From contig VSPD01000080.1 in NCBI GenBank assembly GCA_009775125.1, positions 1 through 7,671 of the forward strand: DNA of 7,671 nt, read 5' to 3'. The stretch is from Muribaculaceae bacterium. Lineage in GTDB: Bacteria; Bacteroidota; Bacteroidia; Bacteroidales; Muribaculaceae. The position numbers and the translations under genes were made by a program. This document shows, one piece after another, positions 1 through 5,606 of this stretch. The notes under the pieces are model-generated. The model had not been told where the DNA came from and made no database searches. It saw only the letters and a program-made list of their open reading frames with translations. Each line of letters opens with the position of its first letter. The first letter of the stretch is position 1.

Positions 1-131
1 ATCCGACCGCCTCTCTTGGCTTTTTTAAGACGAATTTGCCATTTTCCCACTTGCTGCTGCAAAGTTAGAGTTTACTCCGCTTATTCTTGATTTACAGGAA
101 TCTCGCAAATTCTTTTCGCAGTCAAGAGTAA
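1..131. other. Left-edge non-coding stretch
   Basis: No convincing coding region is visible. One frame is open from the edge to a TGA at 88-90, but its translation is short and cysteine-rich and resembles nothing I know. On the minus strand, positions 67-59 read TAACTTTGC, an exact match to the Bacteroidetes -7 element and identical to the one before the tRNA gene in this window. No TTTG box lies at the expected distance behind it, so it is at best a weak promoter for a leftward gene beyond the edge. Confidence 0.35.
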
Positions 132-302
132 AGCAACGGTAGATGCCTTATGGTGTGATACTCTATCAGTTTATACATCGAGAGATGTATACGATTGATT
201 ATCATACAGCGTGAGGCTTCGGCGTTGCTCTTTCTACTGCGATAGGCAATGCGAGAGCCTCTGTAAATAGATTGAGCAACAGTACAGACTCTCACGCTTT
301 TT
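132..302 (+). ncRNA. Candidate structured RNA or attenuator with two competing folds
   Basis: By hand tracing, 132-229 folds into one long hairpin of about 38 pairs: 132-138/223-229, 145-152/210-217, 153-160/200-207, 165-171/193-199 and 172-179/184-191, capped by a GAGA loop (GNRA type) at 180-183. Five of the pairs are G-U only when read as + strand RNA, which favours a + strand transcript. A competing fold pairs GCGTGAG (209-215) with CTCACGC (291-297) and GTTGCTC (224-230) with GAGCAAC (274-280), and is followed at once by five T (298-302). Both helices of the second fold use bases needed by the first, as in an attenuator. It lies 50 nt before the first gene of the 353-1771 pair. No known RNA family is recognised; an independent small RNA is also possible. 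A possible promoter (TTG at 87-89, poor -7 box near 110-117) is weak. Confidence 0.4.
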
Positions 303-316
303 GTTTTATATAAAAC
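303..316. promoter_or_regulatory. Perfect 14-bp palindrome
   Basis: GTTTTATATAAAAC is identical to its reverse complement and lies 36 nt before the start codon at 353, directly after the U-tract of the structured element. It could be a repressor operator or simply an AT-rich palindrome. Nothing in the sequence identifies a binding protein. Confidence 0.3.
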
Positions 317-352
317 GCCGACGAGGAGAGGACCGAGGCCTGAAACGTATAT

Positions 353-832
353 ATGAAAAGGTTATCATTCCTGTTTTTCATGTTACTTGCCTGTGCCATT
401 TTCGCTTGTGAAGCAATGGCTGCGAAAAAAGTTGCGGTTTATGCGGAAGGTGAAATTTCAAAAGCCACCAAGTCGGTTGTTTGTTCTTCCGTTCTCGCAC
501 GCCTTTCCGGAAATAAAGACTACAAGGTGTTTGAAAGGAACTCCGCTTTTATAAACGCTCTTGACAAAGAGCAGGATTATCAGACTTCAGGGGATGTCCC
601 TGAAAAAGAAATCCGTGCCGTGGCACAACGGATGGGTGTTGACTATGTGATTGTTGTTAACACTGTTGTATCGGGCGACGATCAGTGCCACATGTCTGCT
701 CGTATGATTGACTTGGTATCCGGGGAGATAATCAAAACTGTAAATCTCAAACGTGAATACACTGGCACCGATGTTATTTCCTCAATGGCAAATAATCTCG
801 CCTATCGTTTATTAAATAATTCATCTAAGTAA
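353..832 (+). CDS. Secreted CsgG/LpoB-like small protein
   Basis: This 159-residue protein is probably exported to the periplasm or outer membrane. Residues 1-23 form a signal peptide: KR, a hydrophobic core, and an AMA cleavage site before A24. Cys14 and Cys19 lie in the hydrophobic part; LLAC at 11-14 could be read as a lipobox but is very early, so a soluble export product seems more likely. Residues 25-155 follow the order of the CsgG/LpoB-like alpha/beta fold: KKVAVY strand, a helix, VFER (59-62), DYQTSGDV (75-82), GVDYVIVV (95-102), ARMIDLVSGEI (116-126). It is paralogous to the next gene, which repeats each of these blocks. The ATG at 353 gives a proper signal peptide; no Shine-Dalgarno sits at normal distance (a GGAGAGG lies too far upstream, 325-331). 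The gene is AT-rich compared with the right half of the window. Its function is unknown; scaffold or activator roles of LpoB-type proteins are only an analogy. Confidence 0.8.
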   Translation: MKRLSFLFFMLLACAIFACEAMAAKKVAVYAEGEISKATKSVVCSSVLARLSGNKDYKVFERNSAFINALDKEQDYQTSGDVPEKEIRAVAQRMGVDYVIVVNTVVSGDDQCHMSARMIDLVSGEIIKTVNLKREYTGTDVISSMANNLAYRLLNNSSK

Positions 833-841
833 TCTCCTTCT

Positions 842-1771
842 ATGAAACGTATCGTCCGAATTCTTCTAATTCTGCTAAGTGGCATTATATTTAATATGCC
901 GCTATATGCGCAAGGACATGCCAAAAAGAAAGTTGCTGTATACATGACAGGTACCACATCAGATGCTGCTTATAAAAAGGTGATCGGTGCTAAGTTGGTT
1001 AACGCAATAACCGAAAGTGGAGAATATGCTGCTGTTGAACGAACGGCAGACTTTTTAGCAGCGTTAGCGGCAGAAAGTGATTATCAAACGTCGGGAGAGG
1101 TTCGTGATAGCCAAATCGCTCGTTTGGGGCAAAAATTTGGTGTTCGATATGTTGTTGTAGCAGATGCAAGTGAGATTTTTGACGAGTACTTTATTGCCGC
1201 GAGATTAATAAATGTAGAAACAGGTCTTGTCGAGCGGGCCTTTGATGTTAATGGTGCGGCCGACTCAATGGAACAGCTTGTATCTTTATCAAAGAATGTT
1301 GCAGCCGGTCTTCTTGGAAAACGACTTTCGAATTCAACCGGCAATTCAACCCCCATTCATTTATCACTATGTGTTATGGATAAAAATGGGGTGTATAAAT
1401 ATATTAGCACCGAACAATGGCGCAATATGTCGGAGGAACAAAAGCTTGACTTAACAAAACTTGGCGTTTGTATTTCAGAAAATGGAGAACCTTTTTTGGT
1501 GAATTGTCGCGAAATGGATAGAGACTCCTGGCAATATACTGACATGCCAAAAATATGGCAATTGGAATTGATTTATAAATATAAAATACCTCTAAATAAT
1601 GCTATGAGGATTTTTGGAGGAGATATAATTAATGATGGGTGGTATTGGTCATGTGAAAGTTACAATTCCGAACGCGCTTTAGATTTAAATATGGGTGGGG
1701 ATGGAAATTACATAATGGCTAATAAATCCGATCAAGACCATAGGCGTAAAGTATCAGCCCTTCCGAATTAG
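842..1771 (+). CDS. Secreted CsgG/LpoB-like protein with C-terminal lectin-fold/DUF1566-like domain
   Basis: This 309-residue exported protein starts 9 nt after its paralogue, so the two are probably one transcript. Residues 1-23 are a signal peptide ending LYA before Q24. Residues 28-160 are the CsgG/LpoB-like domain: KKKVAVY, YAAVERT (62-68), DYQTSGEV (80-87), FGVRYVVVAD (99-108), ARLINVETG (120-128). A Ser/Asn/Thr-rich linker (about 161-171) leads to a separate C-terminal domain (172-309). There KLGVCISENGEPFLV (206-220), MPKIWQLELIYKYK (235-248), AMRIFGGDIINDGWYWS (254-270) and the final RRKVSALPN match, in order, the pattern of Bacteroides surface domains of DUF1566/fibrobacter-paralogous type, with EW, a GGD, YWSS and a terminal RAVRAF. 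That identification is from memory of the family. The usual YWSSTEYSS is YWSCESYNS here, and the usual LPT before the W is MPK. The domain part is strongly AT-rich. Ligand and role are unknown. Confidence 0.83.
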   Translation: MKRIVRILLILLSGIIFNMPLYAQGHAKKKVAVYMTGTTSDAAYKKVIGAKLVNAITESGEYAAVERTADFLAALAAESDYQTSGEVRDSQIARLGQKFGVRYVVVADASEIFDEYFIAARLINVETGLVERAFDVNGAADSMEQLVSLSKNVAAGLLGKRLSNSTGNSTPIHLSLCVMDKNGVYKYISTEQWRNMSEEQKLDLTKLGVCISENGEPFLVNCREMDRDSWQYTDMPKIWQLELIYKYKIPLNNAMRIFGGDIINDGWYWSCESYNSERALDLNMGGDGNYIMANKSDQDHRRKVSALPN

Positions 1772-1940
1772 TTATTAACGCCTTTTACCCAAAAATGACA
1801 TATGCAAGAGAACTGTAACGATTGGACTTACGTTCAACTCCTTATATTGGAAGAAATATCATAAAAAGAAAAATTGAACGGACTAAAATTGGCACAAGCT
1901 GAAAAGTCGGTGCATGTAATCGCGTAGCGATTCGGAATGT
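1772..1940. other. Non-coding stretch after the paralogue pair
   Basis: AT-rich and without a gene. It holds an inverted repeat CGTTCAA/TTGAACG (1831-1837 and 1874-1880, 36 nt apart) and a perfect small hairpin AATCGC-GTA-GCGATT (1918-1932). Neither is followed by a T-run, so neither looks like a terminator. Confidence 0.4.
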
Positions 1941-1976
1941 AATTTGTGAAATTCGTGCAATATGTGAAATTTGTGT
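1941..1976 (+). repeat. Left array of four 9-nt repeats
   Basis: Four adjacent 9-mers follow the consensus AATTYGTGN: AATTTGTGA, AATTCGTGC, AATATGTGA, AATTTGTGT. The same unit occurs four times in reverse orientation at 2005-2040, so the two arrays can form a long stem with the terminator hairpin at the tip. Confidence 0.75.
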
Positions 1977-1982
1977 ACCCGG

Positions 1983-2003
1983 GAGCGCAACCGCGCTCTT
2001 TTT
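1983..2003 (+). terminator. Rho-independent terminator at the tip of the inverted arrays
   Basis: GAGCGC (1983-1988), loop AACC, GCGCTC (1993-1998) is a perfect 6-bp GC-rich stem, followed by TTTTT (1999-2003). The T-run exists only on the + strand, so it ends transcripts coming from the paralogue pair, leaving a 3' untranslated region of about 210 nt. The flanking inverted arrays can lengthen the stem. Confidence 0.7.
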
Positions 2004-2004
2004 A

Positions 2005-2040
2005 CCACGAATTACACAAATTTCGCGGATTTCACAAATT
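2005..2040 (-). repeat. Right, inverted array of four 9-nt repeats
   Basis: Read on the minus strand this is AATTTGTGA, AATCCGCGA, AATTTGTGT, AATTCGTGG, the same 9-mer as at 1941-1976. The outermost units of both arrays pair perfectly; the inner ones pair with a few mismatches, several of them tolerated as G-U in RNA. Confidence 0.75.
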
Positions 2041-2121
2041 ATTTTGAATCAATTATGTAGGAACTAACCAAGAGTTTTTAAATAAAAGAGCCGTGCGTAT
2101 ACATTAAAAAGGGGGCTTTTG

Positions 2122-2152
2122 CTTGGTTTTCCGGCTTTTTTAACTAAATTTG
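2122..2152 (+). promoter_or_regulatory. Bacteroidetes-type promoter of the flippase-dehydrogenase operon
   Basis: TAAATTTG (2145-2152) matches the Bacteroidetes -7 consensus TANNTTTG. CTTG (2122-2125), one base off TTTG, lies 19 nt upstream, the expected spacing. Transcription would start near 2158-2160. This makes an alternative TTG start at 2157 very unlikely and supports the ATG at 2202. The -33 box lies in one arm of an inverted repeat, AACCAAG (2066-2072)/CTTGGTT (2122-2128). Confidence 0.6.
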
Positions 2153-2201
2153 CAGTTTGATAGCATTACGTTTTCAACCCGGACTTACCAGTTTCTACAT
2201 A

Positions 2202-3218
2202 ATGACAGCCAAAAAACAGTCGATATTGAGCAAGATTATGAAGTTCGCAGTGCCGCTTATAGTCACTGTGGGGCTTTGTTACGTTTTATTCAAGGGGCTG
2301 GATTTCAATGAGATGATGGCGATAATAAGCGAGCAGTGCGATTTCCGATGGATTGCGCTGGCGCTGGCGCTTAGCATATCGTCGCACGTATGGCGCGCGT
2401 TCCGCTGGCGCATACAGCTGCGCGCGCTCGGGGTCGACGCTCCGCGCTTCGCCCTGGTGCTGAGTATTTTCGGCACATATGCCGTAAATCTTGTGTTTCC
2501 GCGCCTTGGCGAGGTGTGGCGCACGGGGTATATAGCCACTCGGCAGAAGGCTCCGTTTGCCACGGTGTTCGGGTCGATGGTGGCCGACCGTCTTGCCGAC
2601 ACGGTGACGGTGGCTCTGCTCACGCTGCTCACTTTCTGCCTGGCATCGGGTTCGCTCCTGGCTTATCTGCGACAGAACGAGGCCACATATCAGGCCCTGA
2701 TGGGGCTTGTGACGTCGCCGTGGCTGTGGGCCGCGATAGTGGCTACGGTTGCCGGCTTCTGGTGGCTGCTTACGCGCCGCCGGGGCGAGTCGAGCATTAT
2801 CACCAAGATTCAGAATTTCGCCAAAGGCCTGTGGGACGGCTTCGCCGTGATTGCCCGTATGCCCGGCAAAGGCCGCTGGCTTGGCTACACGGCTATGCTG
2901 TGGGGCACTTATTTCCTGCAACTGTATGTGGCGTTTTTCGCCTTCCCGTTCACGGCCTCGGTGGTCGAGGCTTACGGCGTGACGGCCGTGCTCGTCACCT
3001 TCGTGCTGTCGTCGATCTCGATGGGCGTGCCCTCGAACGGCGGCATCGGCCCGTGGCAATGGGCGGTGATATTCGCCTTGGGCATCTACGGCGTGGACCG
3101 CACTGCCGCCGGAGCCTTCGCCAACCTTGTGCTTGGCACGCAGACCGCGCTTCTCGTGGCCCTGGGCCTGTTTACATTCATATGTATCTTTATAGAAAAC
3201 AAGAAAAACAAAATATAG
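2202..3218 (+). CDS. Flippase-like membrane protein (LPG_synthase_TM / UPF0104 family)
   Basis: This 338-residue integral membrane protein has about eight hydrophobic segments (near residues 14-30, 50-62, 84-100, 134-155, 174-191, 228-250, 257-274, 287-297 and 306-331, some of them re-entrant or short). It matches the lysylphosphatidylglycerol-synthase transmembrane-region family (YbhN/AglD-like): basic WRAFRWR (64-70), FPRLGEVWR (99-107), VADRLADT (127-134) and PSNGGIGPWQ (277-286). Members move or modify lipid-linked substrates; the catalytic LPG-synthase domain is absent, so lysyl transfer is not expected. I chose ATG 2202 over an in-frame TTG at 2157 because the promoter's -7 box ends at 2152. 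The stop is 3 nt before the next start, so the two genes are translationally close and surely co-transcribed. The substrate cannot be read from the sequence. Confidence 0.9.
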   Translation: MTAKKQSILSKIMKFAVPLIVTVGLCYVLFKGLDFNEMMAIISEQCDFRWIALALALSISSHVWRAFRWRIQLRALGVDAPRFALVLSIFGTYAVNLVFPRLGEVWRTGYIATRQKAPFATVFGSMVADRLADTVTVALLTLLTFCLASGSLLAYLRQNEATYQALMGLVTSPWLWAAIVATVAGFWWLLTRRRGESSIITKIQNFAKGLWDGFAVIARMPGKGRWLGYTAMLWGTYFLQLYVAFFAFPFTASVVEAYGVTAVLVTFVLSSISMGVPSNGGIGPWQWAVIFALGIYGVDRTAAGAFANLVLGTQTALLVALGLFTFICIFIENKKNKI

Positions 3219-3221
3219 AAA

Positions 3222-4427
3222 ATGAATAAAGTCCTTATCATCGGCGCCGGTGGAGTGGGCACGGTAGTGGCCCACAAATGCGCCATGCACCCCGAAGTGT
3301 TCAATGAGATTGTTATAGCCTCGCGCACCAAGTCGAAATGCGACGCCGTGGCCAAGGCCATAGGCTCCGACCGCGTGACAACCGACCGCGTCGATGCCGA
3401 CTCTGTTGACGAGCTCGTGGAGCTGTTCAACCGCCACCGTCCCGACATCGTGATAAACGTCGCCCTCCCCTACCAGGACCTCACCATCATGGAGGCATGC
3501 CTGCAATGCGGCGTAAACTATCTCGACACCGCCAACTACGAGCCCAAGGACGAGGCCCACTTCGAATATTCATGGCAATGGGCCTACCGCGAACGTTTCG
3601 AGAAAGCGGGCCTCACCGCCATACTCGGCTGCGGATTCGACCCGGGCGTGTCGGGCGTGTTCACGGCATATGCCGCCAAGCACTATTTCTCGGAAATGCA
3701 GACTCTCGACATTGTAGACTGCAACGCCGGCGACCACGGCAAGGCGTTCGCCACCAACTTCAACCCTGAAATCAACATCCGCGAAATCACCCAGAACGGC
3801 CGCTACTATCAGGACGGCAAATGGGTTACCACCGGTCCCCTCGAAATACACGCTCCCCTCACCTACCCCAACATCGGCCCGCGCGACAGCTATCTGCTCT
3901 ACCACGAGGAACTCGAATCGCTCGTGCAGAACTTCCCCACCATCCGCCGCGCCCGCTTCTGGATGACTTTCGGCCAGGAATACCTCACACACCTGCGCGT
4001 GATTCAAGACATAGGCATGGCCCGCATCGACGAAATCGAATACAACGGCGTGAAAATCGTGCCGCTGCAATTCCTCAAAGCCGTGCTTCCCAACCCGCAG
4101 GACCTCGGCGAGAACTATCACGGCGAGACATCTATCGGCTGCCGCATCGCCGGCCTCGACAAAGAGGGCAAGCCCATGACATATTATATCTACAACAACT
4201 GCTCGCATGAGGAGGCTTACCGCGAGACCGGTATGCAAGCCGTGAGCTACACCACCGGCGTGCCCGCCATGACCGGCGCCATGATGTTCCTCACCGGCAA
4301 GTGGGTGAAACCCGGCGTGCACAACGTCGAAGAATTCGATCCCGATCCGTTCCTCGCCGCCATAGCCGAAAACGGCCTCCCCTGGCACGAAATAATCAAC
4401 GAGCCCCTTGAAGTAGACAAAATTTAA
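3222..4427 (+). CDS. Carboxyspermidine/carboxynorspermidine dehydrogenase (saccharopine dehydrogenase family)
   Basis: This 401-residue cytoplasmic oxidoreductase condenses L-aspartate beta-semialdehyde with a diamine and reduces the product with NADPH, giving carboxyspermidine (putrescine) or carboxynorspermidine (diaminopropane), which a separate decarboxylase turns into the polyamine. The N-terminus has the Rossmann motif GAGGVG (8-13), followed by IASRTKSKC (32-40), which would contact the NADP phosphate. INVALPYQDLTIMEAC, GVNYLDTANYEP and LGCGFDPGVSGVF follow in the order typical of the family; the C-terminal half is the saccharopine-dehydrogenase-like substrate domain. About 400 residues is the normal length. 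In gut Bacteroidetes spermidine is the known product of this route, so carboxyspermidine is the likelier one here. True lysine-pathway saccharopine dehydrogenase is the main alternative, judged less likely from the overall sequence. The decarboxylase gene is not in the window. Confidence 0.92.
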   Translation: MNKVLIIGAGGVGTVVAHKCAMHPEVFNEIVIASRTKSKCDAVAKAIGSDRVTTDRVDADSVDELVELFNRHRPDIVINVALPYQDLTIMEACLQCGVNYLDTANYEPKDEAHFEYSWQWAYRERFEKAGLTAILGCGFDPGVSGVFTAYAAKHYFSEMQTLDIVDCNAGDHGKAFATNFNPEINIREITQNGRYYQDGKWVTTGPLEIHAPLTYPNIGPRDSYLLYHEELESLVQNFPTIRRARFWMTFGQEYLTHLRVIQDIGMARIDEIEYNGVKIVPLQFLKAVLPNPQDLGENYHGETSIGCRIAGLDKEGKPMTYYIYNNCSHEEAYRETGMQAVSYTTGVPAMTGAMMFLTGKWVKPGVHNVEEFDPDPFLAAIAENGLPWHEIINEPLEVDKI

Positions 4428-4429
4428 TC

Positions 4430-4460
4430 AATGCACAATGCACAATGCACGATGCACAAT
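4430..4460. repeat. 7-nt tandem repeat AATGCAC, four copies
   Basis: Units at 4430, 4437, 4444 and 4451 (the last with one change, GATGCAC), followed by AAT. It starts 2 nt after the dehydrogenase stop codon. The next array begins at 4461 with a different 7-nt unit. Confidence 0.85.
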
Positions 4461-4481
4461 TAGTCATTAGTCATTAGTCAT
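4461..4481. repeat. 7-nt tandem repeat TAGTCAT, three copies
   Basis: Three exact units at 4461, 4468 and 4475, then a decayed unit TCGTAGT before the pheS leader repeat. It is unrelated in sequence to the AATGCAC array beside it but has the same period. Confidence 0.85.
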
Positions 4482-4488
4482 TCGTAGT

Positions 4489-4512
4489 TTATAACTCATA
4501 CTTTATACCTGA
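4489..4512 (+). repeat. 24-bp leader repeat, copy before pheS
   Basis: Built of 7-nt units TTATAAC, TCATACT, TTATACC plus TGA. It is identical over 24 bp to 5614-5637 and ends 5 nt before the pheS ATG, exactly as the other copy does before crcB. It may act as an AT-rich, unstructured translation-start region, or may be only a mobile or slipped repeat. Confidence 0.85.
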
Positions 4513-4517
4513 CATAA

Positions 4518-5537
4518 ATGTTAGACAGAATTAACGCCCTCGCCGCAGAAATCTCCGCCCTCACAGCTTCGTCGGCTGCCGAGGTGGAGGAACTGCGTAT
4601 AAAATACCTCAGCAAGAAAGGCCTTGTATCGGCCCTCTTCAACGATTTCCGCACCGTCCCCGCCGACCAGAAGCGTGAAATCGGCCAGGCCATCAACGAC
4701 CTCAAAAACCTCGCCACCGACAAAATCAACGCCCTGCGCGATGCCCTGTCGTGTGCCGACTCATGCGACGACACCCTCGACCTTACCCGCTCGGCAGCTC
4801 CGATTCCCCTGGGCACACGCCACCCCCTGTCGATTGTCCGCGAAGAAATTATCGACATATTCCGCCGCCTGGGCTTCACCATCGCCGAAGGCCCCGAGAT
4901 TGAAGACGACTGGCACGTGTTCTCGGCGCTCAACTTCGCCGAAGACCACCCCGCCCGCGACATGCAAGACACTTTCTTCATCAACCGCATGCCCGACGTG
5001 CTGCTCCGCACCCACACCTCGTCGGTGCAAGCCCGCGTGATGGAACACAGCGAGCCGCCGATCCGCATCATATGCCCCGGACGCGTCTACCGCAACGAGG
5101 CCATTTCGGCTCGCGCCCACTGCTTCTTCCACCAGGTCGAGGCTCTCTATGTCGACAAAAACGTTACATTCGCCGACCTGCGCCAGACCCTGCTCTACTT
5201 CGCCCGCGAAATGTTCGGCCCCGACACACAGATACGCCTGCGTCCGTCCTACTTCCCCTTCACCGAGCCTTCGGCCGAGATGGATATATCCTGCGACCTC
5301 TGCGGAGGCAAAGGCTGCTCCTTCTGCAAGGGCACAGGCTGGGTCGAGATTCTCGGCTGCGGCATGGTCGACCCCAACGTGCTCGAAGCCTGCGGCATCG
5401 ACTCCAAGGTGTACACCGGCTTCGCACTCGGCATGGGCGTGGAACGCATCACCAACCTCAAATATCGCGTCAAAGACCTGCGCATGTTCTCCGAGAACGA
5501 CGTCCGCTTCCTCGAGGAATTCACCGCAGCACACTGA
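4518..5537 (+). CDS. pheS: Phenylalanine--tRNA ligase alpha subunit
   Basis: PheS is the catalytic alpha subunit of the alpha2-beta2 class II enzyme that attaches phenylalanine to tRNA-Phe in the cytoplasm. The 339 residues have the usual length. Residues 1-85 are the coiled-coil arm that binds tRNA. The class II core is visible: HPLSIVREEI (102-111), RTHTSSVQARVM (164-175), GRVYRNEAISARAHCFFHQVE (188-208), and motif 3 GFALGMGVERI (301-311), with the substrate-pocket alanine at 303. CDLCGGKGCSFCK (259-271) is an insert with two CxxC pairs, absent from E. coli PheS and, as I recall, usual in Bacteroidetes. ATG 4518 fits the family N-terminus. The beta subunit gene pheT is not adjacent: the next gene is crcB, 105 nt away. 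Confidence 0.98.
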   Translation: MLDRINALAAEISALTASSAAEVEELRIKYLSKKGLVSALFNDFRTVPADQKREIGQAINDLKNLATDKINALRDALSCADSCDDTLDLTRSAAPIPLGTRHPLSIVREEIIDIFRRLGFTIAEGPEIEDDWHVFSALNFAEDHPARDMQDTFFINRMPDVLLRTHTSSVQARVMEHSEPPIRIICPGRVYRNEAISARAHCFFHQVEALYVDKNVTFADLRQTLLYFAREMFGPDTQIRLRPSYFPFTEPSAEMDISCDLCGGKGCSFCKGTGWVEILGCGMVDPNVLEACGIDSKVYTGFALGMGVERITNLKYRVKDLRMFSENDVRFLEEFTAAH

Positions 5538-5542
5538 CACCA

Positions 5543-5570
5543 AGTATAAAGTATAAGTGATGAGCGATAA
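5543..5570. repeat. 7-nt repeat array after pheS
   Basis: Two exact units AGTATAA (5543, 5550), then decayed units GTGATGA and GCGATAA. On the minus strand it reads TTATACT units, the same family as the leader repeats, so 5544-5558 is complementary to 5619-5633 in 14 of 15 positions. Confidence 0.75.
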
Positions 5571-5606
5571 AGTCCCATTCGTGAACCATACATGCCTTCC
5601 AACCCT

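Noticed and set aside
143..214. Small open frame of 23 codons (ATG 143 to TGA 214)
   Set aside because: It lies wholly within the long hairpin and its product resembles nothing known; the pairing pattern explains the stretch better. A leader peptide cannot be excluded.
120..302. 6S RNA, tmRNA, RNase P RNA or SRP RNA
   Set aside because: The length would suit 6S RNA, but the two ends do not pair around a central bubble. No tmRNA tag or tRNA-like end, and no SRP GGAAG/AGCA apical motif or RNase P core was seen.
1650..2200. Diversity-generating retroelement with the lectin-like 3' end as variable region
   Set aside because: No reverse transcriptase and no near copy of the 3' end of the gene is present in the following non-coding DNA or elsewhere in the window.
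2157..2201. Extended start of the flippase gene at TTG 2157
   Set aside because: The promoter -7 box ends at 2152, so a TTG at 2157 would leave no leader; the 15 extra residues look unlike a membrane-protein N-terminus. ATG 2202 is preferred.
2286..3560. Long minus-strand open frame of 424 codons over the flippase and dehydrogenase genes
   Set aside because: It is a shadow of GC-rich codon use in two strongly recognisable + strand genes; its translation is rich in His, Arg and Gly and has no family features. The same holds for the other antisense frames over 3570-4388, 4761-5543 and 6529-7080.
4430..4516. CRISPR array
   Set aside because: Repeats are 7 nt, directly adjacent and without spacers; no cas gene is present.
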